Assembly: GCA_951804985.1 (NCBI GenBank)
Contig: OX638136.1
Coordinates: 8,373,852-8,437,851, forward strand
Direction of reading: 5' to 3'
Origin: Dryomyza anilis
Lineage: Eukaryota > Arthropoda > Insecta > Diptera > Dryomyzidae
Length of the DNA stretch: 64,000 nucleotides
Below, piece after piece: positions 23,671 to 35,453 of the stretch (positions are counted from its first letter, which is position 1; every line of letters starts with the position of its first letter). Made by a program: the position numbers and the translations under genes. The notes under the pieces were generated by a model that was given only the letters and a program-made list of their open reading frames with translations, searched no databases and was not told the DNA's origin.

Positions 23671-24558
23671 CTAGTGTGTTTGTAGTTTTGGATTTAACAA
23701 TTTCACTCGTGGCGGGCTACAAAGCATGACCAGATCTCCTTCCTTAAATCCCTCAGAGTTTGCTCTCAAGTCGTATCGGGACTTCATTTTATCACTTGCA
23801 AGCTGTATACTCTGCCTTAAAGCCTGAAGCATCTCATCTTGGTCTTCACTTTTCTTCTTGCCCAAAACACTTTTTGAAATCGGATTTTTCACATCCATGG
23901 CAGTACGTTCGCAATGTCCTCCTATGTTGTATTGATTCGTCTTACCGCAACACCTGACGGCTGTTCTTTTTGCGGATACACATTGCTTAGATCTGTGAAT
24001 CCAGTAGGCGGCTGACTTCTGATATCCGACCCAATAGAAATGCTTCCTGACTTCTTCAATCGTTTTATTAATGCTCAAGTGACATCCTTTGGATCCACAA
24101 TGGCATTCCAGTACTATCTCTTTTATTTTTGATTTGGGAACAACAATTAAATTTCGTGCAGATCTGCCATTTTCAGTTTCCCAAACACGGTACAAACAAC
24201 CATTTTGTAGCTTCAGGCTTAGCCACTGCGCCCAATTAGCCCTGCTTTTTGGACTGTTAGATGCTAACTCTTGCCATAATGGCTTTCTCCATTGATCATC
24301 TGCCATGACATTTAACGAACGAATCTGAATTAGGTTCGTCTTTTCTTCTGTCGAGCATTCTCTGGATTCCATTTTACACACTTGTGCCGACACAGTTCCC
24401 GAATTGCCATGATGTTCCCTGGCGTTATTTTGGCCATCCTCAGGTCTCTTTTCTGGTCGGTATCCTTTAGGTGGTATCAGATTTACACATTTACGTCTTT
24501 CACGACAGTCGCGTGCCATATGCCCATATTTTCCACAGTTGTAGCATTTACCTTTCAA
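23671..24558 (-). pseudogene. In-frame gag-to-integrase deletion product of a Gypsy-type element
   Basis: A 295-codon frame. Residues about 5-18 are a CCHC zinc knuckle (CYNCGKYGHMARDC) from the end of gag. A hydrophilic linker follows. From about residue 105 the sequence is the integrase N-terminal region (HLSINKTIEEVRKHFYWVGY and CVSAK, the His/Cys zinc region) up to ERTAMDV, the start of the catalytic core. The rest of the core is missing and the frame rejoins the integrase C-terminal part (KMKSRYDLRANSEGFKEGDL). Protease, RT, RNase H and two of three catalytic acidic residues are absent. It is open but cannot encode a working integrase. The same deletions occur at 26,042-26,640. Confidence 0.75.
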
Positions 24559-24646
24559 TTGGGTGTTTCTGTTGGCAGCATAATGTCCGGATTTAACCCT
24601 GGCTTTGGACGCTCTACTTACTCTTTGACATAAATTTTCTCTCTCC

Positions 24647-25348
24647 TTATCTAGTACACGCTGGTCGGCACAATGTAGACGCTATCTCCTGCATAAGCGC
24701 TGTGATGACCGTTTCCATAAATGTCACCTTCGGCATGGTCATTGCTGCCCGTTTTATCTCAGGATCACGTATACCATCATCGAACGTATTTATCTTGCAC
24801 ATTTCCAAGAAATCACACGCCGAATCGGAATATGCCAAAGAATTCTCCTGCATCTGCTGCTTAATTTCAGTTTGCAGTTGATTAGAACTTTCTAGTTGCT
24901 GTTTCGAATTTTCTAGAAGTTTCTGTTCCATTTTGCTGGAATTTTCTTGAAATTTCTGTTCCATTCTGGTTGAATTTTCTTGGAGCTATTTTGAATTTTC
25001 TAGAACTTTCTGTTCCATTCTGGTCGAATTTTCTTGGAGCTGTTTTGAATTTTCTAGAAGTTTCTGTTCCATTTTGCTGGAATTTTCTTGGAGCTGTTGT
25101 TGTATTGCTCCGAGCAACTGGCTCATATCAAAACTTTGGGACTGTACTTTTTGCTCCGTGTTCACACTTTTCGATGACGCTGTTGCAGCTTCCACTTAAA
25201 ATTATTGCTCTGCGAGGTCAATGCCTTGGTTCTCTAATTCTTCCTTTAGACGCTTTTGTAGCTCTACTGTCGTACCAGCAGTTGCAAGATTACGAATCGA
25301 CAGCTCCTTCTTTAGCTGGTCGACTTTAAGTTGATCGAATTTAACCAT
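24647..25348 (-). pseudogene. gag N-terminal region with in-frame stops
   Basis: ATG at 25,348, just inside the primer site. The first 45 or so residues resemble the SAP-like motif seen at the start of some insect gag proteins (KVDQLKKELSIRNLATAGTT). A coiled-coil built from repeats of LQENSTRMEQKLLENSK follows, then a short capsid-like piece. Two stop codons near 25,200 and one near 24,985 lie in the same frame. The main capsid domain is deleted. Structural role in the parent element is inferred from position. Confidence 0.65.
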
Positions 25349-25360
25349 TTTGTATCACAA

Positions 25361-25377
25361 TCCCACTTCTGACACCA
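25361..25377 (-). other. tRNA primer-binding site
   Basis: On the minus strand TGGTGTCAGAAGTGGGA begins one base after the LTR end (TTTTCGTAACA). It is in the right place for priming of minus-strand DNA synthesis. A tRNA-Leu-type primer is likely but was not checked. Confidence 0.7.
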
Positions 25378-25378
25378 A

Positions 25379-25895
25379 TGTTACGAAAATTCAGTCTACG
25401 GAAAACTGTTCTACGAGTTCGAATCTCTGGATTGTGTACAAAATAAAAACACTGTTATGTTTGGTTTAAATTATAACAACTGACTTTATTAATTCACTTT
25501 AATAAACAACTTTACTAATAACAAATTCTAACAACTGCTGCATGTCCACAATTTAACTTGGCATTTATCACACGAGATGCACTCGACCACTTTACAATTA
25601 CTACTGAAGAGAAGTACCTCAGATGCGGCTCCCTTATATACTGCATGCATCAGTTCGACACGTTTCGACAAGCTTCGACGTTTTTCGAGAACCTTCTACT
25701 CGTTTCGTGAATGACGCATGCTATTGGTATCTCATTCGCACTCATGTGTTTTAATGCGCTGATCTTCCATCTCCTTCTGGCACACTGCCTCTTCCGTCTC
25801 TTTCTAACACATGCTTAGTGCGCTAAATTGTCTTGCGTCTCATTAATTATTGTTGATTGCTTGCACTATGGGGCAAATTACCTCTTTTCGTAACA
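25379..25895 (-). mobile_element. LTR shared by two tandem Gypsy-type units
   Basis: 517 bp, TGTTACGAAAA to TTTTCGTAACA. To its left is the leader of one unit (primer site, gag). To its right (25,896-26,640) is the 3' part of another unit with the same deleted pol, so two units share this LTR. Confidence 0.9.
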
Positions 25896-26041
25896 CTTCC
25901 CTCCACATAAATCTGTTCATCCCAAACAGATGTTAATCCTCTCTCTCTATATACGGCACCAACCTTTCTAAATGTACTACTTTCATTTTTCGTCTGACGC
26001 CTGCGGTATTCTGAATCCGATACACAATGTCATTTATCCTT

Positions 26042-26640
26042 TTAATTATCCTGTACGGTCCTTCCCGGTGTGTTTGTAATTTTGGATTTGTCAAGTGGTG
26101 GGCTACAAAGCATGACCAGATCTCCTTCCTTAAATCCCTTAGAGTTTGCTCTCAAGTCGTATCGGGACTTCATCTTATCACTTGCAAGTTGAATACTCTG
26201 CCTTAAAGCCTGAAGCAACTCGTCTTGGTCTTCACTTTTCTTCTTGCCCAAAACACTTTTTGAAATCGGATTTTTCACATCCATGGCAGTACGTTCGCAA
26301 TGTCCTCCTATGTTGTATTGATTCGTCTTACCGCAACACCTGACGGCTGTTCTTTTTGCGGATACACATTGCTTAGATCTGTGAATCCAGTAGGCGGCTG
26401 ACTTCTGATATCCGACCCAATAGAAATGCTTCCTGACTTCTTCAATCGTTTTATTAATGCTCAAGTGACATCCATTGGATCCACAATGGCATTCCAGTAC
26501 TATCTCTTTTATTTTTGATTTGGGAACAACAATTAAATTTCGTGCAGATCTGCCATTTTCAGTTTCCCAAACACGGTGCAAACAACCATTTTGTAGCTTC
26601 AGGCTTAGCCACTGCGCCCAATTAACCCTGCTTATTGGAC
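26042..26640 (-). pseudogene. Second copy of the deleted gag/integrase frame, truncated
   Basis: Matches 23,671-24,240 closely: the HLSINKTIEEVRKHFYWVGY region, the stop of homology at ERTAMDV, and the same jump to the C-terminal part. The left-hand (5') part is lost near 26,645, where unrelated DNA begins. A 219-codon frame remains open into that flank. Confidence 0.7.
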
Positions 26641-26884
26641 TGTTATCAACAATGGCCGGAGTTAAACCATAAAAAAGAACTGTTTCATTAAAACAAACCA
26701 CAATTTTTCATACTTTTATGCTTTTATTTACATTTTTCACGATTTTCCGCAAGGAACCAACGAGGAATTTTTGATCTGGTGCATGTAAGTAACACATATG
26801 CGCAAAGTCGTTGAATAGACGTTGTCCAGAATCGCGAGTTCTATTTTAAGTGTTAATTTTTTTTATTTTTAAATGGTACCACTT
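26641..26884. other. Unassigned AT-rich DNA
   Basis: Flank of the truncated Gypsy-type unit. Nothing recognisable. Confidence 0.3.
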
Positions 26885-27470
26885 TGATGTAAATCAAAAT
26901 CCGGTTTGATGTCGTGTGATTACAATTTTGATTCATGTATACACAGGAAAAAATTTTGTTTTGCAGTTACATAATTGAATTTACAAGATTTTCTACAAGA
27001 ATTTACAATATTTAAAAATTTAATAAATATTAATAAAAAATTTGATCTGAGTCGCAAATATTAGAAAAAATAGTAGAAAATTTTGGAATATTAAGGAAAT
27101 TTAACTTGAGAGAAAAGTTCTTTTTCAATATGATAATGTTTCAAACACTGTGTGTGTGAGTCGAAATCACATACACCCATAATTTCTTAAAAATAAGGTT
27201 TTTACTAAGGTTTTTATTAAAAGTTTGGTAAGAGAAATATATTTTGTATTTGATGTATTATGTTGGGTATTATTTCATAATTGTTTTAGATGTTTTTCTT
27301 TTTTTTTTTTGTTGGTTTTTTCATTATTATTTTAATATATTTTGTGAATCTTTCATAGGGATAATTTTATTTGGAAAAAACGAGTGGAAATATTTCGGAA
27401 AAAAAAACAAAATTTTTAATGAATCAATAATGTTTAGAAAATTTACTACTAAAACTAGGTTTGTGCATTA
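26885..27470 (+). repeat. Interspersed repeat, diverged relative of 7,080-7,700
   Basis: Shares TTTGATGTCGTGTGATTACAA, TGATTCATGTATACACAGG and TTTTGTGAATCTTTCATAGGG with the repeat in the 11-kb units. It also resembles the DNA between the SINEs in unit 2 (GGAATATTAAGGAAATTTA). No open frame of interest. Confidence 0.55.
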
Positions 27471-28544
27471 AATCAATTAATAAAATTTTCGTTTAATCAA
27501 ATTTTTTGATTTATCAAGATTTTCGATTAATCAGAATTTGATTAATCAATAAATCCGGATTCTGATTAATTAGAATTTCTGATTAATTAATTTTTACTTC
27601 GGGAAATATTTAAGAACACTTTACTATATGGTTCTTGAAAATTATGACACTTCTTTTTACTTTTTTCCTTATGGGATATTTCATTTTAAATTAACGATAA
27701 AATAAGAAATTTAAACATTATCCTCTCATATCAAACTAAGAAATATTCAAAATTTTAAAATTCTACCTTCTTTAATTCCAGAAATATGGTGGCTTAAAAA
27801 GTAAAAAAAATAGGTAAAAACTCACAAACGTGGTTTAACTTAATTGCATTTATCTGAAATACTGGTTCACGTTTAAGGTTAATTGAGATATCTCTTGAAA
27901 GGTATAAAGATGGTCTTTATATTTTTTGGCATATAATTTTATTTTTGTATCCAAAGGTTAAAGATCATTATCATATGATCTAGATTATAGGAAGATTTTT
28001 CTCAAAACACCATATTTTTTAAATTTTCAAAAAAATATATGTTAATTCTGATTTTCTTCTTAAATTTTGTGTTCAATTTCATAGGTGTATTCGTATAGGT
28101 TTCTGAGTTAAAACTACAAATGTGAAATCAAGTCAAATTTTTCAATATTATTTCAATTTTGTTTTCAAAATAAAAAAAAATCAAATAAGATTTTATAAAT
28201 AAATTTGTATTTACTTTCACATTTTGTTAATAACTCATGAACCGTTAAGAAAATTGAAATTTTCTATGAAAATATTCAGACATGTTAAGAAAATCTGCAA
28301 AAATATAAATTTATTTTTAATATTTAAAAAATATGGATAATAAAATAAAGTTATATGCCATATTAAAGACTATCTTTAAACCTTTCAAATGATTCCTCAA
28401 TTGACCTTGTACGTAAACTAATTTTTCAGATAAATGCAATCCAGTTAAACCACCTTTGTGAGTTTGTGAGCAACCATAAAAGCTAGATGTCCAAAAATTA
28501 TAAATTGTCTTAGTTAAATTACGTACAGCATTTGAACAAATTTA

Positions 28545-28594
<50 letters not shown>

Positions 28595-29109
28595 CCGTAA
28601 TTTAAATGTTTTAGTAAAAAATTCATTAGACATTATTTGTTTTAATTATGGCTGTTCGATTAATCAACGTATTGCTTAATCATAATTCTGCTTAATTGAT
28701 TATTCAATTAATCGGAAACCGTGAATAATTGTTTAATCAGAATTTTGATTAATAGAAAATGAAATAATTTCATTCAACAGCATTTGAACTTTTTGTCAAC
28801 TTAAATAAAGTGAAAATATATTTTTAAAATAAGGGATATTCCATTTTAAATCAACGCACCCCCTCAGAAAAAAATTAATGCATATTCTCAGAAATATCAA
28901 AAACATAATCAGTTCCTGGCAAAACCATAAAACGTATTATTCTTCTAATCAAAAACAATAATATACTTTTATTCTGAACCTCAAAAAATAACGTATTTAT
29001 TTTCGTAAGGGAAAAAATATATAATAGTTTTCGTAAGGGGCGTCGACATGTCTTAAAGTAATTAGTAATTATGGTATTCTCAATTCGCATTATGGTATTC
29101 AAATTATGG
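27471..29109. other. AT-rich DNA with GATTAATC-rich patches and (TA)n
   Basis: No gene seen. Two patches (27,480-27,600 and 28,640-28,760) are packed with GATTAATC and CAATTAATC words and their inverted forms and may be ends of one old element. A pure (TA)n run lies at about 28,545-28,592. The word TTTCGTAAGGGGCGTCGA (about 29,028) recurs near 31,904. Confidence 0.35.
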
Positions 29110-29390
29110 TATTCAAAATTCCAGTCATACGATATCCAACCGTATTTTGGATTATATCAAAATGGGCGAAAAAAATTGACAAATCTTTAGTAAAGTAGGA
29201 CCAACAAAAACCATTCCTAACATAATTACCCCCTAAAAATAATGGAATTTGGAATATGGGAGTGTCAAAATTCAATTTTATAAAAATCTCTTACATACAC
29301 GTTAACACGGCCGCGATCACTTTTGTGACCAGAAAAAACCGGAACACTGAAAAATATTTTTGTATTTTTTATGTGTTAGAATTATGAAAA
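29110..29390 (-). repeat. Interspersed repeat, inverted relative of 7,230-7,520
   Basis: Reverse complement of the 7.2-7.5 kb repeat, with ACGATATCCAACC, GGATTATAT, TACGTTAA-ACGG and CTGAAAAATATTTTTGTATTTTT in the expected order. Confidence 0.6.
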
Positions 29391-29401
29391 GAAATAAAGA
29401 T

Positions 29402-29492
29402 TTTATATATATATATTGTAGTACATATGACACTGTTTTTTTTTTTAAACAAATTATATATATAAATATATATATATAAATATATATATATA

Positions 29493-29572
<80 letters not shown>
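29402..29572. repeat. (TA)n microsatellite cluster
   Basis: A short TA run (29,402-29,416) and a long one (29,455-29,572) interrupted by AAATA units. Long IYIYIY-type frames here are not genes. Confidence 0.95.
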
Positions 29573-29573
<1 letters not shown>

Positions 29574-29687
29574 AGCACAGACCATTGTCCTGAAATTAAA
29601 CCTAAATTTTCTGTAACAGTCTAGATTTCTTAGGAGACAATAACAAATGAACTCGAAAATCCTAAAAATGGACATGTCCTACGGTCC

Positions 29688-29964
29688 TAATAATAATTAC
29701 AATAATACAGTTGTGAAGAACTTAGGCTGAACAGTTTCACCATTTAAGCATGTTACATTTTTACTGAAATAGCGGAACCTACAGTTTAACGCCGAATCAT
29801 AACTTTTCATGGGTGATGTTTTTACTCTCGAAGGTCATCTACCAAGAGGTAGCGCGTTGAAGAAAAATATTTTCTGTTTATTTTTTTGATGTTGCCTACG
29901 CTGGTGTTTGAACCAACGACGTTTTGGCTTGTATTCCAACACACTAATCTTCTGAGTCACCTAC
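29688..29964 (-). mobile_element. Divergent tRNA-derived SINE
   Basis: On the minus strand the order GTAGGTGACTCAG, B box GGTTCAAACACC, CGCGCTACCTCTTGG, CGAGAGTAAAAACATCACCC, GATTCGGCG and CCTAAGTTCTT matches the body of the SINEs at 6,396 and 17,847. It is much more diverged and ends in an ATT-rich tail at the left. An older insertion of the same family. Confidence 0.7.
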
Positions 29965-30049
29965 ATAGTATATGGTAATGCATATTTTATATCATTATAG
30001 CGTAATTATTTTAAATTTTGTTAAACAAATTTTACAAATGACATACAGT

Positions 30050-31665
30050 TAATCAAAAAAGTTTAAGTACACTCTATTATTTACTTCAAAAGTAAGTAAA
30101 AAACCCTTATAATGTTCATATTTTTAAAATATCGACTATTTAAGATTCTTGGATATCTTGTTAACAATAATCTGTCAATAAAAAATAATATTTTGTAATG
30201 AAATACAAAACATGTTGCAATAAAACTTACAAATCTTATAATATTGTATCAAAAAAGTTTACGTTCAAAACTTTGATAAGTGCCATAATAATAAAAAATA
30301 ATACAAATACGGAAAACAATGTTTTTATTGTCATCAAACAATTGAATAGGTTGCTGAAATACTTATCTTGAATTTTAAATTATTTTAATTTTAAACAATT
30401 CGGTGTGCCTAGTTAAAATGGGTAAAGGACGTGAAATTTCGCTAGAAATACGCCAATTAATTATTAAATTGTATTTGGAAAAAAAATCCATAAGAGAAAT
30501 TGGAGAATTATTGGTAACCACATTCCAGTGTCCAAACAATAATAAAATCTTATGGTAACTCGGGAAGTTTACAACCAAACCCACGTTCAGGCAGACCGAA
30601 GAAGTTGACTTCACAAGAAGAGCGTTACATTGTCAGTACAGTGCAAAAAAATCCCAAAAAATCTACACCAAAAATAGCTGCAGATATTGAACAATCCTTT
30701 TCAAAATCAGTAAATCCACAAACCGTCCGCTATGTGCTTCATCATGCCGGTTATAATGGAAGAGTAGCTAGACGTAAACCATATATTGCCGTCGTAAATA
30801 AAAAGAAAAGGGTGGATTTCGCAAAGGAATATTTGAACAAGACGGAGGATTTTTGGAATTATGTGGTGTTCTGTGATGAATCAAAATACAATATATTTGG
30901 ATCCGATGGCCGTACCATGGTGTGGAGAAAACAAATTAAATAATTTGAAAAGGAAAATTTGTTGCCGACAGTAAAACATGGTGGAGGAAATGTTATGGTT
31001 TGGTGGTGTATGTCGGCATTTGGAGTTGGGAATTTTGTATTTATTGATAGTAGAATGAACAAAATGGATTATCTGAATATTTTGAAAGATCTAAATACCG
31101 TTTTCAACAAGACAATGATCCCAAACACACTTCTTTAGTAGTAAAAGAATGAATGCTGTATAACGTACCATAGCAACTAAAGACTCCTCCCCAATCTCCG
31201 GATATGAATCCAATTGAACATTTATGGAACTTCTTGAGAGACGCATAAGAAAACACGAGATTTCGTCCCCCGATTCTTTAAAGAAAGCATTAACTGAAGA
31301 GTGGAATTAAATCAGTGCATATGATATAAAAATCTGGTTTTTAGCATGAATCGTCGTATGAAAGCAGTTATTAATTCCAAGGGTTATCCTACAAAATATT
31401 AATAATAAAATAAATATTTTTTTAATTAATTAACTAAATGTACGTAAACTTTTTTGATTTAAAATTTTTGGGATTTTGTTTTTTTTCTTTGTAAATATCC
31501 TTTTCAACTTTTTAATGTTTATATATGTTGAAAAATAATTAACCTCATCTATCCATCAATAAAATAAAATATTTAACTCTAACAATATTGAACATATTAA
31601 CATCTTTTACTATCATTTCTTTTCAATATTAGCCTGTACGTAAACTTTATTTATTAACTATCAAA
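30050..31665 (+). mobile_element. Tc1/Bari-like transposon with IR/DR ends
   Basis: Outer left end AGTTAATCAAAAAAGTTTAAG (about 30,052) and inner direct repeat ATCAAAAAAGTTTACG (about 30,247). On the right, inner TACGTAAACTTTTTTGAT (about 31,440) and outer TACGTAAACTTTATTTATT (about 31,637) are the inverted partners. This gives roughly 200-bp inverted repeats, each with two transposase-binding-like direct repeats. TA flanks both ends. The gene inside is broken. Confidence 0.75.
30418..31400 (+). pseudogene. Tc1-family transposase, frameshifted
   Basis: Begins MGKGREISLEIRQLIIKLYL, a helix-turn-helix typical of Tc1 transposases. The frame changes near 30,515, continues with SGRPKKLTSQEERYI (second helix-turn-helix) and stays open to a TAA at about 30,941. 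The catalytic signature is present in pieces: VVFCDESKYNIFG (first Asp), QDNDPKHT (second Asp, about 31,112) and SPDMNPIEHLW (Glu, about 31,200). The block after the TAA contains HGGGNVMVWWCMSAFG. With at least one frameshift and several stops it cannot make transposase. Confidence 0.8.
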
Positions 31666-32039
31666 ACGTAAGAGCAACGTAATATGATTTTGAAAAAAAA
31701 AATCTTTTTCAATAAAAAGCTCCAATTTTCGTCTAAAAATTTGAAACATCATAATTTTCCACAGAAAACTGTTTGTTTTACAAATTTTCTGTGAAATTTT
31801 GAGAACATTATAATATTCGTTATTTAAGTAAAAATGAAATCGTATTCGTTTAAAAGTGATATATACTTTTATTCGTAAGACAATTTTAATATAATAGTTT
31901 TTGTAAGGGGCGTCGATGTACTATTGATATATTCAAAATATTAATTAAATTTCAAAAATGTAATATTCCAGTTTCTGTTTCGTATAAATTATTTTTTATT
32001 TATTAACAAATCTTTTATTTATGCAGTTTAAATTAAGTC
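31666..32039. other. Unassigned AT-rich DNA
   Basis: No gene seen. Includes a second copy of the word TTTTGTAAGGGGCGTCGA (about 31,904), so the Tc1 element may have landed in an old repeat also present near 29,020. Confidence 0.3.
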
Positions 32040-32620
32040 TGCTTAAAAGCAACGAAAAATGCATTGGTTGCAATTTGATCCGAGACACACGCTAGCAAGT
32101 GTGCCGTCTATTTAAAAGCAACAACAAAAGCATTGGTTGTAATTTGAGTCAAGATTAGCGCCAGCAAGGGAACCAATTAAGAATTTAGCACATTGAAATT
32201 TTCTCACAGTTAATGATTTCACAACATTAGTAATATCCGATGTGGGGTTCAGGAGGTTTTTAGTAGTACGTAGATTTAAGAATATGCTTGCTTGCATTTA
32301 TGAGTTGTGTTTTAAGAACTAAGTATAAGCAAGGGGTTCGTGAGTCGCACGATACCGAGGTGATGAGTAGAGGTTAATTTTTAGAGATTAGATTTTAACT
32401 GTCTTAGAGTGCAGACGTGTTTTCAGTTTAAACTCAAGCTTGTAAAAATACTTAAAAATAATTAATAAAAGTATAAAGCAAGTCTAAAATATCCTTGCGT
32501 TTTTGTTTAATAATAAATGTTAGGACAAGAATTGTGGACTTCGAGGGAAAATTGTCACTGACGGTTTCATCAAAAAAAGCAAGTACAAAAGGACCCATGG
32601 AGCCCGCAACATTTTGGCGA
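32040..32620 (+). mobile_element. Possible LTR and leader of a decayed retrotransposon
   Basis: Contains a 75-bp direct repeat (TAAAAGCAAC-AAAA-GCATTGGTTG, about 32,043 and 32,113), AATAAA signals (about 32,465 and 32,508) and then GCAACATTTTGGCGAG (about 32,608-32,623). The last reads like an LTR end followed by a primer site. The start of the LTR is not visible. Confidence 0.35.
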
Positions 32621-32929
32621 GTTTTTCAAAAATCTACAAAAAGGACCGAAGGACGAATTTGAAGGATCATTTAACAAAAAAATTGAAGAAACACAGAAGT
32701 GGAATAGAAGTGGAATATTGATAAGAATGAAATTAAACAAATTTATAAATGTTAATTGAATATTTTAATGATTATATGGCGAACTTTGAGTAGCATATAG
32801 AAATTTATTAGGACAACTTGGCAGATTTACTGAGAAATTGTGGAATCAAATTAGTACGGAAGTTAAAAATAAAGAAACAAGAAAGTCAGTACCACACGGG
32901 TATACTCAGAATTCGAAAGAGTTGACGTA

Positions 32930-33610
32930 GTTTTTGAACAGTTAGCATACGCGTTGGAACATAAAAGTGCTCATAAAATAAAAGAATTAGAAGATTGGAA
33001 AGGGGAATTTACTGCATTAAATAAAAAATTAAACGATATTTTAGAAGAACGGCAGGAGTTGTTATATTAGGCTAGTGGAATAGAGAAAGAAAACAAAAAA
33101 TTAAGAACTTTGCTTAAAAATAAATTCTATTTCGGACGAATCAATTGAACGAGCACTGAGCCAACAGCCCAGACTAGAAATCGAAACATTAGAAGAAGCC
33201 AATAATAAAGTAAGGGAATTGATTCGAAAATCAGATTTTTAGAATCGGAAGTTAGCCCACGAAACATCATTATATCATAAGGAGGCATTACAGATAGAAG
33301 GAAAGTTTGATAAAATAACAGCACCGGAAACAACATTAGAAATGTCGTTAGATACTGTAGCGAAATACGTAGGAAGTGTGGTTCCATTTTTTATGGGATC
33401 GTAATCACCGTCCGTTAAAACTGAACTTTATTAATTCATGGACGGTTGTGCGTTAGCAAGTCTGAAAATTACAGAAGAAAACAGAGAAGAATTCATTATC
33501 TGTGTCAAACTGCATCTTCTTGGTGACGCTTATGATCAAGTCCGCACAAGAAAGTTCAATGATTTAGAGAAATTATTTGACGTTCTAAAAAATTGTAACG
33601 TCAATCCGTT
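32930..33610 (+). pseudogene. Decayed gag of an LTR retrotransposon
   Basis: Plus strand, several frames. A charged coiled-coil-like segment (HKIKELEDWKGEFTALNKKL, then EANNKVRELIRKS) is followed by VAKYVGSVVPFFMGS, a gag-like entry to the capsid, and by an open piece from 33,438 reading REEFIICVKLHLLGDAYDQV. These match the pattern of errantivirus-type gag capsids. At least four stops or frame changes occur. The capsid C-terminal half and pol are absent. Confidence 0.5.
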
Positions 33611-33710
33611 ACAATGTTATCCAGTATGGATGATACTGGACCGCCACCGTAACGTCAATCTGTTACAATGTCACTGCAACACTGCACCGCTACTGGGTTA
33701 TTCTTAATAT

Positions 33711-33879
33711 TCATTGCATTAGTCATACGCACATAATTCTTACATGGTTTATGCATGAACCTACATAAGTAGGCCTTGCCAATTTGCACTCGGCAGCATT
33801 CTTCTTACTCTCGTTGTGCCTCCGAACCGAAACAACGAATACCCCGAACTAATCTTCGGACACACATTTTTGAAGGCCG
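33711..33879. other. Unassigned spacer
   Basis: Nothing recognisable between the decayed gag and the 84-bp minisatellite. Confidence 0.3.
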
Positions 33880-34400
33880 TAAGTTTGCTATCGGACTCTG
33901 ATTTACCCCGAAGCTTACCGTCGGTCACTTAATACATAGGGGCTTTCTTTCGGACTCGATTTACACCGAAGCTTGCTACCGAAACCGATTTACATCGAAA
34001 CTTGTATTCGGACCCGATTTACACCGAAGCTTGTTATCGAACCCGATTTATTCCCAAGCTTATTTCGTACCCGACTTACATCGAGACTTGTATTCGGACC
34101 CGATTTACACCGAAGCTTGTTATCGAACCCGATTTATTCCAAAGCTTATCTTCGTACCCGACTTAAATCGCGACTTGTATTCGGACCCGATTTACACCGA
34201 AGCTTGTTATCGAACCCGATTTATTCCGAAGCTTATCTTCGTACCCGATTTACATCGGAACTTGCATTCGGACCCGATTTACACCTAAGCTTGTTATCGA
34301 ACCCGATTTATACCGAAGTTTATTATTGTATCCAATCTACATCGAGCCTCGCTTACGAACCCGATTTACCCCGAAGCTTGCTCTCGAACGTAAGGGACAA
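33880..34400. repeat. Minisatellite, roughly 84-bp period (28-bp sub-repeats)
   Basis: Repeats of ATTTACACCGAAGCTTGTTATCG alternating with TATTCGGACCCG and CTTCGTACCCGA. Six or so rounds. Because 84 is a multiple of three, two plus-strand frames of 148 and 85 codons stay open with repeats such as LVFGPDLHRSLLSNPIY. I treat these as by-products of the array. Confidence 0.85.
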
Positions 34401-34566
34401 CCGTGTTATATTTAAGTAAAACTTTGTTTAGTTTTAAAGAAGAATAATCTTGTTAATTATTGTGTGAAAAAAAGATATAAAATGGAAATAAAACGAAATA
34501 TAAAAACAGATAATTGCCTATTAAAACCATCGTATTATTTCTTTTGGTGAGGGATTGTGGATCCCT

Positions 34567-35435
34567 TGTGACGGTACCATTTGGGGGGCAAATGGTAACC
34601 ACACATTTACGCTGCTTTACGGCGTTGAATAAGAATCGGCGTGGGAATCAAAGCCGTCGACATAAGCGAGGCACAGGCACGTGGCACGAAAGCCACCAAT
34701 ACCCATCAGTGAGCAAAGCTTTCGCTGGTGAAGCGAAGAAGGCAACGAGTGTTTGACTAACACATACTCACCAGTGAGCGAAGCGACAAAAGCGTCACTA
34801 TCACACTCTCACTGGTGAGCGAGAAAGCTCACACGGATGGACGAAACTACAAGAGCGGCGGGCAACAAGTCACCAACGATCGGTCAACAAATCAACAATC
34901 GAGGCAACAAGTCACCAATCGCAGGCCTTTAAAAGGCGCTGCACAGCGTTAATTCGCTCTCTCTCTGTTCCTGACTTCGACCTCGACAAGACCGATCGGT
35001 TACAACGCTTTCTGCAGGCGAGATCCGTAGGAGCGTTGTACCGTGACCGGAGGTTCAGTTTCCCGTCCTGGTTAAGGACCAAGGATAAGCGCAGTTCCAG
35101 CAAGGCGGCCTGGAGTAAGTCTGGTTAAGATTACATATATATAAAATTTAGAAGCGGCGAGGGACCGGATGAAGCAGAGGCCCGTATGCAGCAGCGGCCC
35201 GTCAACAGTACGCAGAGACAACGCACGGGGAATTTTGCATAAATAATTAAATACTTAATTAATATAATACTAACTCACAATAAACGCGATGTATATCGCA
35301 TAAATTAAAGACTTGTGTCGGTGTGTTCATTTCTATGAGGGTTTCCCTGCACAATAATAAATTTTGTAACGCGCGGACTACTGGAGCCCGCTGAGGATAT
35401 CCCAGCTCTGAACCCGGAGAACCGGTCACGTTACA
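34567..35435 (+). mobile_element. 5' LTR of the Gypsy element
   Basis: Begins TGTGACGGTACC and ends CACGTTACA immediately before the primer site, about 869 bp. It has CACCAGTGAGCGAAGCGA / CTCACTGGTGAGCGAGAAAG repeats in the U3-like part, TTTAAAAGGCGCTG (about 34,927) as a TATA-like box, and AATAAA/AATAATAAA words near 35,280 and 35,350. Confidence 0.75.
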
Positions 35436-35453
35436 TGGCGCCCGAGCAGGGAC
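35436..35453 (+). other. tRNA-Lys-type primer-binding site
   Basis: TGGCGCCCGAGCAGGGAC lies directly after the LTR end. It differs by one base from the well-known tRNA-Lys3 site. Fixes the 5' LTR boundary. Confidence 0.85.

Noticed and set aside
29369..29675. IYIYIY-type frames here and near 8.8 and 20.7 kb
   Set aside because: Pure products of (TA)n arrays.
33973..34419. 148-codon plus-strand frame with LVFGPDLHRSLLSNPIY repeats
   Set aside because: Translation of the 84-bp minisatellite; two frames are equally open.
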